The notes under the pieces are model-generated. The model did no database searches, was not told the DNA's origin, and worked only from the letters and a program-made list of their open reading frames with translations. Below, one piece after another: positions 55,471 through 64,000 of a stretch of DNA of 64,000 nt (within the stretch, counting starts at the first letter, position 1; every line of letters begins with the position of its first letter). The position numbers and the translations under genes are program-made. The stretch comes from Ceratotherium simum simum (lineage: Eukaryota > Chordata > Mammalia > Perissodactyla > Rhinocerotidae), in NCBI RefSeq assembly GCF_000283155.1, contig NW_004454239.1, positions 7,858,606 through 7,922,605 of the forward strand. Reading direction: 5' to 3'.

Positions 55471-56989
55471 CTAAACCAATCCCTGGCAAGGAGAGCAGGA
55501 TGCCCATGATCAGTTAGAGCAGTTGTTTGGACGGGGCATGGACTCCAGCCAGTCAACTGTAAGAGCTCTGCAATCTGTGCCTGCGTCTAGAGACAGCGAG
55601 ACCCACAGCGCGGGGGTCCGCTGGTATAAACCAGGGGAGGAGGAGCGGCTGTGGGGAGCTGTCTCAGCTCAGATGGTGCTCTGTGTCCCCAGGGAGCGGC
55701 TCTAGTCCAGGCTTTCTACCAGAGCCAAAGCTTCTTCCAAAATGGCCTTGGGAGCCTGACCCAAGCAGACCCAAGGGTGGTGCCTGGGGTGATCCTGGGA
55801 GTCCTCATAGGCAGGGGGCAGAAGGCTGCTCCTGGCATCGATCCCATGTGCCACTCCTGTGCTCATTGGGATTATCTCAGAGCAGGCAGCTCAGGGACGG
55901 TTTCTGTAGGGTTCCACCAGAGCAGAGCCACCAGGAGATTATATGTCACAAAGGATTTAGTGTAGGGGTTTGACCTTATCCCCATGGGAGCTGCTTAAAC
56001 AGTCTACACGAAGCCACTGCTTCTGTGTCTGGTCCTGGAACCTGGAGCCTGGCGACTGGGAAGGGAAGATGGATATAAGGTGGAGGACGCAATGACAAAC
56101 TGGACCTGCGAGGCTGGCACCGCAGCCGCCTCTCGCCATCTCCTGGCCTCCAGTTTCACCCATGAGGATGTCGTGCAGGAGCAGCTGGCACCCTTCCTCA
56201 CAGCCCGGGACTGGAGAAGCTGGAGGCACTGTGGGCCTGGCTGCTGCCCACCCCACACCAGCGACCCGGCAGATCTGCCCAACAGGAGCCACAGCGGTAC
56301 CTCGTAAAACACATCCTGCAGTGCCCTCCAGAGCACTGAGGAGACAGCTGCCACTGCAGGCCCCCGCCCCATCTCAGGCCCAAGGTCTCTTGTGACCACC
56401 CATGCTAACTGGGAACTACGCACAGAGAGGAATGCTGGGAAATGTAGTTCCAGCCAAGCTGAATTGACCTGGTACCAATCCACTCCTTGCTACCTGTTCC
56501 CTCCTTCAGGAGCTCAGTGGAGTAGACATCTATTATTATTATTATTATTGCCACCAGCGTCCGTCCTCCCTTCTTTGTAAAATAGCACCTTGATGCCTTT
56601 GGGGAACCATCTCTTTCCTACTATCAATCCAGGTGTTGCCAGGGCAGAAGTATGTGACTCAGGCCTGGCCAACCAGTGTCCTGGATGCCCCAGCCACAGC
56701 GCAGGGATGGGGACCATCCCTGATCCAACGGTCCAAATGATCCAAACGGTCAAATGAAGGTGAAGGAGTCCTGGAACTGGGGAAAGGGCTACCAGAAAGA
56801 AACATTCCTTTTCTTTGCAGCTAGACTTCAGCTAGACTGAGAGAGTGTGAGGCTTGAGCAACTATCTTGTGCTGTAAAGGGAGAACTTGTCTGCTCAAGG
56901 AAGCAACACAGAGCAAAGACATGGCAAGAGAGAAGGGGTCCTGAAGATGTTGTTTCATCTGGATCAAACCATTCCTGAAGGCAGTCCTA
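55471..56989. other. Intergenic, no gene recognised
   Basis: It contains a (TTA)n microsatellite at 56530-56548. No other recognised feature. Confidence 0.4.
56530..56548. repeat. (TTA)n microsatellite
   Basis: About six TTA units in a row, likely polymorphic in length. Confidence 0.9.
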
Positions 56990-57075
56990 TTCTGACCCTT
57001 CAATTATAGGGTCCAATAAATTCCCTTTTTGTTTAATCGGTTTGGATTGGATTTTCTGTTACTTATATCCAAAAT
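56990..57075 (+). repeat. Interspersed repeat 3' end (same family as 25590)
   Basis: 'gtccaataaattccctttttgtttaatcggtttggattggattttctgttacttata' is the best preserved of three related termini in the window. Confidence 0.55.
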
Positions 57076-58214
57076 AGTCCCAATCAATGCACCCAATGGC
57101 CATACACCAAAGTTGGTGTCTCTTGGAGTGGTAACTCAGAGACCTGTCCACATGGGACCACAGTGGAGAAGACACACTCACCTCAGTGCTCCTGAGCCAG
57201 AGGAGATCCTGGGCTTCCGTGGAGGGGTGGACCAATCGGGAGCAGGGTAGTGAAGTAAGAGACCTGGGCTGGAGTCCAGCTCCAACCCTGACAATCCACA
57301 ACCCTTGGGCTCGCCCCTTCAGTCCTCTGCACTGTTTCCTTATTGATGTACTCCCAGCGTCCCTTGTTCCTGGCGCCGGTGCAGAGGTCCCCAGCACGGA
57401 CCTCACCCAGTGCTCCTTGGGGCTGGAGACCTCCATTGTCACATGTAACTGAAACAAAACATGAGAGAATAAAGCCAGCTGACCTACGTGTGGTCCACTC
57501 TGGTGTTTTATCCTGCAGTCCATCCTAGTTCATCAAAAAAAACAGCGTGCGGGTCGCCACCTGCCGTGTCAACTACCAGACTCATTACAGTCATCTGGAA
57601 ACAACTTTCTGGAAACGAGAGTCCAAAGCGCTCTCCACAAGGCATGCTGGGACATGTGCCGCCTGTGGGCAGTTACTGGGTACGGTAGTCAGGAGAAGCT
57701 CTCAGAAGCACGGTCCTGCCACGGAGGTGGCCCTGAAATGACCCACAGGTGCTGACCACGCCAGCTGGGGGTGCCTCGCCCATCCATTCTCGGGGCGCTG
57801 ACATGGAGTCGGCTTTGTGGGGGCCTTGGGATCAGGGCGGATCTCTCCGAGTCCACAGTCAAGGAGGCAGGCGCGTGCACACAACACAGTGTGGAAGGGT
57901 CCTGAGACATCCAGTCCCCCAGGGTCTGGGCTCTGGGCCGAAGGGCACTGTGCGTGGCCATGGAGACCAGGAGACTGGGGACACGTTGGGATGGCGAGGC
58001 ACCGCTGCCTGCCGCCCCCGGCCTCAGACTGGCTCCTGGAGCCCATGAACTACCCATCCCACAACAGAAAAGCCAGGACAGAGCGAATCTTGATGAGACT
58101 CCTCCATGCCTGGCCCTCCTCGCTTCTTACAACGCGGGGGCAGTCTTCCTATTTCATGAGGAAGCCCTGACTCGCGGGCGCCACGCCCGAGGCCACGCAG
58201 CGTGGATGTGTCTA
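57076..58214. other. Intergenic, no feature recognised
   Basis: No repeat consensus, exon or RNA gene is seen. Confidence 0.35.
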
Positions 58215-58375
58215 AGCTGGGATGGGAACCCGGAGTTTTTTCTACCATGGGCCCCACCCCCGGGAATTCTGGTTTCATTTTGGAGGGTGAGGTCTGGGTT
58301 TTGGTATTGCTTGAAAAACTCCCCAAGTGGCTCTAATGTGGAGCCAGGATTGGGCAGCACGGAGCTAGGTGTAGG
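58215..58375. repeat. MER20-like hAT fragment
   Basis: 'gggccccacccccgggaattctggtttcattttggagggtgaggtctgggttttggtatt..aactccccaagtggctctaatgtggagccaggattggg' follows the order of MER20-type elements. Confidence 0.65.
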
Positions 58376-58539
58376 CTCTTCCTAAGAAAGGCCGGCTCCA
58401 TGCCTTCCTGTGCGCACCACCCCGGACTGGGGGGTAGCCCTGGGCAGCTGCCGCAGGCCGAGCACTCTCCCACAGGGTGGGGACCCACCGCCCGTAGGAA
58501 AGCGGCTTTGCTCCCCAGCACTGGGGGAGGGAGACTGGC

Positions 58540-58700
58540 TAAGACGGGGGTCCGGGAAGGCTTCTCTGAGAAGGTGGCATTTAGTCTGCTCTTTCAACCC
58601 GGAGCTAAAAGAAGCCAGACATTGACCCAGAAGGACCATCCCAGTAGGGCTGGAGTAGGGTGAGCAAGTGCCCGGGCTCGCTTGGGACTGTGCTAAAAGC
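58540..58700 (-). repeat. L2 fragment
   Basis: 'gaaggcttctctgagaaggtggcatttagtctgctctttc' is antisense L2. Confidence 0.65.
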
Positions 58701-58919
58701 AGGGTGGTCCCAGGCGGTCCCTGACCAGTTGGTCCCTGCAGCCTGGAGCTACGGGACAGGAGGGAGCGTGGTGGGGGGGTGCTGGAGGGAGGCAGGGATT
58801 TGAGTATTTTACTCTCCGTGAAGGAGCCTGGGAGAAACACTCCTTCGTCCCCTGCAGGAAGGCTGAGGGAATGTGGCCACTGGGGTTTCAGGATGCAGCT
58901 GAGCCTTTGGGCCTGAGAG

Positions 58920-59320
58920 GGGCGAGCCTGCGAGCGAGCGCCTCTCTCATCTGATTCAGGGCCTGCAGCCTGAGCTGCCCGGCGTCTTGGGGCCCATTAG
59001 CCCTCTGTCTTCATTATTTAGGGCCACGACTTACCTTTCACTAGCAAAGCCAGAATGGGGCTGCCACCATAAACGCCCCCGGAATGGGGCCCAGGCGGCT
59101 GGCAGGGCCTCCTTGGGGGCGCATCAGCCTCGGTGAGCAGACCGTAACGAGCATTTACTTTAATTAGGCAGCTGATAATAGGGTGCTTGGCAGTTATTGC
59201 AGCCTTTAAATTCTGCAGCAAAGGCCCCAGGAGCCCGAGGCTGGCAGGGGTTCCTGCTTTGCAAAAACCAGTCCTGTTGTTACCCCGGCAGGCGAGGGGC
59301 TCTAAATTCAGGGGAAAAGG
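58920..59320. promoter_or_regulatory. Candidate conserved enhancer-like element
   Basis: Repeat-free DNA with a compact cluster: TAATTA (59161-59166), CAGCTG E-box (59169-59174) and TGATAA GATA-like site (59173-59178), overlapping within 18 bases. 'ttcattatttaggg' and 'ttattgcagcctttaaattc' lie nearby. Such packing of homeodomain, bHLH and GATA words is typical of developmental enhancers. This is inference from motif texture only. Confidence 0.4.
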
Positions 59321-59999
59321 GAGCTTTCCTTGAGTTCCAGAAGAATAGCTGATGTGAGAGAGGGGCCCAGCCACGGGACCCGTGCTGAGTTAATCTCACT
59401 TGGCCAGCGCTCGGGCATCCAGTGCTGAGGTTCCACCACGAGTGTGGCCACAGAGGGGACAGCTTTGACAAGCGACAGGTCCATGTGGTTAGAAGACAAG
59501 ACCATACACCGTGGGAACTCTCCGAGTTTCCAGGTGACACCTGCTGCACAGTAAACTCGGTTCACTGTGGTTTATTCAGGATGCTTATCTTACAGGTGAA
59601 GACATCGGGGCACTGTGAGGGGTCACAGAGCCAAGCCAAGTCAGGACCCCCTGGAGGTGCCCCCAGGCCCCCGTCCCTGGCCCAGCGTTGCTGTCTTCCT
59701 CCTCCTTTCTGGCTGCCCAAGAGCGCCTTCTTCCTCCCCCACCTGCCCACCTGCCTCCTCCTCTTTGCTCTGAGAAGACCTGGGCTGTGGCCTCCTCCTG
59801 CCTCCTTGCCCCTGCCTGCCTTGCTCCCAGCCCCTCGGTTCATGCCTGGCTGCCTGGGGCCGACCTCTGCTTGCCGGCTGGGCTCCAGACTTACAGGCGC
59901 TTGGCTGTGAGTGGAGGCTCGGCGGGGCTTGAGAACCCAAGGCCTGGTTTATGGGGTGCTGTGGGTACCCTTCAAACTTGTTTCTGTGCATCCCTGATG
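59321..59999. other. Intergenic, no feature recognised
   Basis: CT-rich around 59690-59830. No exon or repeat consensus is seen. Confidence 0.35.
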
Positions 60000-60365
60000 C
60001 CAACACCCTGGTCCAGGCCTCCTCACTGGTCTCCCAGCCCTGGCTCTGGCCTCTCTGGCCATCCCCCCGACCCCATTTCCCCTGCCCCGCCCAGGGCCTG
60101 GAGCCTCTGCTGCAGTCAGCCCAGGCCCTGCAGGCCCCTCTTCCCCTCCAGTTCCTCAGCAGGAGGTCCCTTTGCCTGCCTGACTCCAGCTCAGCCCTCT
60201 GGCCTCATCTTAAGGTCAGGTCCCACAGGAAGCCTGCTCCACCTCCAGACCCTCCAGGTGCCCCCGACACGGGCCTCGTTTCCCTCCCTGCCTCACCCTG
60301 CAGCCCCCATGGCCCCTGTCCTCTCACTCACTGCCTGTCTCACCCACTAGATTGGGAGCCTCACG
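60000..60365 (+). repeat. L2-like fragment (decayed)
   Basis: 'ccaacaccctggtccaggcctcctcactggtctccc' and 'ctgtctcacccactagattgggagcctcacg' match L2 passages. The middle is poorly preserved. Confidence 0.55.
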
Positions 60366-61779
60366 TAGGTGGGGACCAGGAGGTGCGTGGCAACCACACC
60401 CTAGTGACAGTATTCTGACCTCTTGGTCCCTCGAGGTCCAGGGCAGAGAAGGAGCCAATATTTTGAGATGTGGGGGATGTAATAAAGCTGAATTTGGTGA
60501 CACATCGCATTTCTTAGGACTTCGAGTTTCCTTGTTTTAACTTGGTGATTCTTGGGCAAGAGCCGTTAGGGACACCCCCGGATCAGTCAGAACAAGGCTG
60601 CATGGGAGACGCTTAGCTTTCAGATACTTATTAAGCACCCACATAGTAGACTCATCCACGGAAAGAACACGATCCTAACTTTGCAGTCCTCTGAGCTACC
60701 GGCCGGCAAATGCGTTCGTGTTTCCAGCCCCTAGCCCGCAGAGTCACATCTTCTGTGGGCTAAGTGCCAAACACAGCCCATCAGGTCCCGGTCGTGTCAT
60801 CCAGTCTCCCTCAGGGAGGGCGTTGCGGACAGACCTCCGCTCTCAGGAGGGCCTGCTCCCAGGGCTGGAATCTGGCACCACCTTTCCTACACACAGAGCA
60901 GCTGACCAGTATCTAGGGTGGCGGTGCACTGGTAAGTGTTGAACAAGCCCTGATTTGTACACGCTACAGTGTGATGTAAGTTTCCATGGTGTAAACACCC
61001 CAGCGAGGCCGGGTTCAAGGTGCTGACATGAGCAGTGCATCCGGAAGCGATGTGCACACCGGCTCTCCTGAGTGGGGGAGCCCTCCAGCAAACCACCGGC
61101 TTAGAGCCTGCGTTACTATGAATAGCATTACAGCCATGCACTTTTTGGGGAGACAAGGGCAACTGAGGCTGCTTCCCATCTCACACCACTGCAAGGCACG
61201 CTTCCACTGAAGGGAGGCCGGGCATGCCAGCTCCGTCTACAATTGTTTCCCTCCCGCCCTACAGTTCAGTCTGTGTGGATTAAATGAATTTACCATAATC
61301 ACCAGCCTCCCTTCATTCATGTCCTTTGTGGTTGAACCTAAAGGGCAAGAGTAAGCTGGGCCTTGAACTCGGCTTCCTGACTGAACGCCAAGCTCCTTCA
61401 GCTCGGCCTCTCCAGGCTGGCTCGCCCAGCACCAGCCACCCCTGCCCCCACTGCACCGGGTCCAGTGGGCAAAGCTGGAAAGGGCCAAGTGCTGGCCACA
61501 GACACTGCGGGTCACAGCTGTTCGTGGAGTGTAAGCTCATCTGGCCGGGCAGCCAGGAAGGGCAGGGCCCAGTGACGCACGAGGGCTGCCGTGGCACCTG
61601 GGGACTGAGGAGCCTGGCGGCGTGGGAGGGTGGGGTAGCCCATGGGTCTCAGGACACGGCACTGCTCTGCTGTGCACAAGCCACAGTGGTGGGGGGTGTC
61701 TGGGCTGAATGGGGGTCACCGGCCAGTGTCCCGGCTGCTGTGCACGCCAACCCTTATCCATCATTAGGGCCACACCTTG
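60366..61779. other. Intergenic, no feature recognised
   Basis: No repeat consensus or exon is seen. Confidence 0.35.
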
Positions 61780-63180
61780 GCTCACTGGGTTTTTGGTCAG
61801 ACAACCAATATTTAACTGAACACATTATGTGCAGGCAGCGGTCTAGGTTGCTCTGAGGTGACAGTGTGACAAAGGCCGAGACAGGCCACATCCCGGCACT
61901 CGTGGGGCTGACAGTCTAGCGGAAGATGACAACCACCAAGCAGATAAGATTCTGTTAGTTCCCAAGGAGCGCTGCCAAGACGTGAGAGGGGGCATGTGAT
62001 AGAGGGGCTGCGGGGGTGCTGCTGAGCCAGGACGGGGAGGCCCCTCTGAGAGCCGAATGCAGGCCAGGGGGCCTGAGGTTGAAGGCCCCGGGGAAGAGGG
62101 TCCCAGGCAGAGGAGTGGCAGGTGCCAGAGCCCTGAGGGGACCTGAGGCCTGTGGAGCGGGCGGGGGGTGGGGGCAGGGTGCTGGGGAGCTGGGCTGAGA
62201 AGGGGTCGGAGAGGCAGGTGGGGTCAGGAGTGGGAGGCCCCGACGACGCTGGTCAGGAGCCAGCTTTAGTTCTCAGTGTACTGGGAAGTCACTTGTGGGT
62301 TTTGAGCAGAAGAGTAACATGATCTGAGTCACGCTTCATAAAGGTCACCTGGGCTGTGGTGGGGCCACACGTGAGGCACGGCGGCCGGCGAGAGGCTGTG
62401 GCGGCGGTGGAGATGACGGTGGGCGGGAGGGTGAGAGTCGGAGCAGGGGACAGGGTGGGAGGGGCTGGAAGGAGCCAGCAGGACTTAGTGAAAGCCTGGA
62501 TGGGGGGTGAAGGCAAGAGAGGACTCCAGGATGACCCTGGGATCCAGCCTCAGCAGCTGGAGACACGAGGCGGTTCACTGAGGAGGGAGTGGAGGGGAGG
62601 GGTGTGGGGGAGTCAACAGCTCTGTGTTCAGCCGCGTCAGGTGGGGACGCCACTGGATACCCAGGCGGAGATGTCAACGGGCCTTGTTTTCATCCCTCAT
62701 CAAGTGCTCCGTGAGCACCCCTCAGGGCTCAGAGGGTGCTGCTAGCCCTCTGGGGATGTGGTAGCGACCCAACACAGCTGCTCCTCCAGAGCTCACACAG
62801 GAGCTGGCGGAGGCAGACCACCAACTTACAGACTCAGCATGCGGCTGGGGAGTTAGGCTGCCCACAGGACTCTGCGAGTCTCCTGTCTGTGAAGTTGTGG
62901 AGGAGGCCACCCAGGGAGCGACTGTGGAAGAGTCCGCGGATGGAGCTCAGGGCTAGCCCAGCACTCAGAGGCTTGGGAGAGGAGGGGATCCACAAAAGGA
63001 CGCTGCGAAGGTGGACACGTACCGAGAAGGCGGATGCTGAGACGGCGGCCAGGAGGCAGGAGGAAAGTCAGGGAGGGTGGGGCTACAGCAGGCTTTCAGG
63101 AGGCAGAGCATGGCCAACCGTGTCAAATGCTGATGAGAGGCCAGACGAGAGACAGGTAGAGAATCGACCGCTGGCTTGGG
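61780..63180 (-). repeat. L2 LINE fragments, minus strand
   Basis: 'ccaatatttaactgaacacattatgtgcaggcagcgg', 'atcccggcactcgtggggctgacagtctag', 'gaggcccctctgagagccgaatgcaggcc', 'ggtcccaggcagaggagtggcaggtgccagagccctgag' and 'tgggttttgagcagaagagtaacatgatctga' keep antisense L2 order from the 3' end inward. The last part (62400-63180) is less certain. Confidence 0.75.
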
Positions 63181-63639
63181 AGAGATGTGGTCCATCTGAG
63201 CGAGAGCTGCCCAGTGGAGTGGTGGGGCCAAAAGTGGTATAATGATTTCCATTTCACCCCAGCCCACCCTCCCATCCCAGCAATCCCGCCCTGTCCTAGT
63301 CTGTTCCATCTCACCTGATACGTCATCTGCGGTGCTTAATGCCAGTCTCTGGGCGAGTCCTATTTCCTCCTGCATCTTCCTCCCTCACCACTCCTTCTCC
63401 TCATCCAGGAGCTCAGTCTAAAGGACCAGGCCAGCTAACTTTTCCCAGGAAAAGTGTATGAAGGGGCAGGTCTGGGCTCCCGAGAGCTGCCACCTGTGGC
63501 TGGACGGTAGTACCTTCTTTGGGCAAAGCTGACCAGGACACAGAATGGTTGAGCCCCATGTGGGCCTTGTCCATTCTGGACCCTTGCTGGGGACGCCAGC
63601 TCCGCCACTCCTCTGTGCAGCCCAGATCTCTCTGCATCT

Positions 63640-64000
63640 GTCTACTTAGCAATGTTTGTCTTTCACAGCTCAGGAAAAATTACCAAGAATGTTATTGACT
63701 CTAATTTTAATTCGTCTGGCACTCTTGTTAATGATGTCTATTTAAGACATCCATTAAAGGCCCATGAGGTTAATTAAATGGACAATTCCAATACAGTTCT
63801 ATTAGAACCCCCTCTATTAAATTAATATTATAGACATTTAACAGATGTCTTAATTAGGCATTATAGCTAAGAAATGCAAACTAAATTAGAACTAAAGCCA
63901 TTGTCCAGAAAGAAAGCTTTTTACCAGAATTTATGGCTTTTTGGGGGAATGTTCATGTTTACTCTTCAGAACCTGAGAGATCAGTCATTTGACAAGCTTT
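63640..64000. promoter_or_regulatory. AT-rich, homeodomain-motif-dense candidate conserved element
   Basis: This is a sharp switch from GC-rich L2 DNA to AT-rich unique sequence with TTAATTAA at 63770-63777, ATTAATATTAT at about 63821-63831 and TAATTAGGCA at 63851-63860. It also holds two inverted pairs of GATGTCT/AGACAT words (63733-63751 and 63832-63850). No repeat family fits. It resembles vertebrate developmental enhancers. The element may continue past the window end. Confidence 0.45.

Overview
The window is mammalian nuclear DNA, almost certainly from an odd-toed ungulate and most likely an equid. The main evidence is eleven copies of a tRNA-derived SINE whose head (GGGGCTGGCCCCGTGG, then a B-box-like GGTTCGGATCC) and tail match the equine repetitive element (ERE) family. 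Ancient mammalian repeats (L2, MIR, MLT1, MER5/MER20-like, L1M) fill much of the rest. There are no bacterial features, CRISPR arrays, tRNA genes or rRNA genes. One 266-base run of N interrupts the sequence at 32574-32839.

Two protein-coding genes are supported. The last two exons of C19orf12 lie on the plus strand (coding parts 3138-3297 and 7134-7399, 141 codons in all). PLEKHF1 (Phafin-1, PH plus FYVE, 279 aa) lies on the minus strand with its whole coding sequence in one exon (26417-27256). They converge tail to tail across about 18 kb, as in human 19q12, so the window runs opposite to the human chromosome. C19orf12 exon 1 should lie left of base 1. PLEKHF1 exon 1 and its promoter lie in a CpG island at about 32.1-33.1 kb, which contains the N gap.

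Layout. 1-8.1 kb: C19orf12 with two intronic EREs and an old L1 piece in intron 2. 8.1-17.9 kb: intergenic DNA with L1, MLT1, L2 and ERE copies. 18.7-19.5 kb: a minus-strand LTR. 19.5-25.6 kb: GC-rich DNA with few recognisable repeats beyond L2 pieces. 25.6-33.1 kb: PLEKHF1. 33-36 kb: L2, L1 and hAT relics. 36-46 kb: AT-rich, repeat-dense DNA with a nested LTR cluster, a head-to-head pair of L1s carrying two EREs, and an antisense LTR. 46-64 kb: a mostly gene-free upstream flank of PLEKHF1 with scattered old repeats.

The two genes are neighbours but do not form one pathway. C19orf12 is a small membrane protein of mitochondria, ER and their contacts. PLEKHF1 is an endosomal or lysosomal PI3P-binding adaptor. 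I found no convincing new molecular system. The best leads are non-coding: AT-rich blocks with homeodomain-type motifs (around 10.2-10.85, 50.8-51.1, 58.9-59.3 and 63.65-64.0 kb) that look like conserved enhancers, including a paired inverted GATGTCT/AGACATC arrangement and a decamer shared by two blocks. Others are the strict sorting of ERE orientation along the window, young EREs with perfect target-site duplications (one 153 bases after a C19orf12 exon), and the assembly gap over the PLEKHF1 promoter. All similarity calls are from recognition, not a database search.
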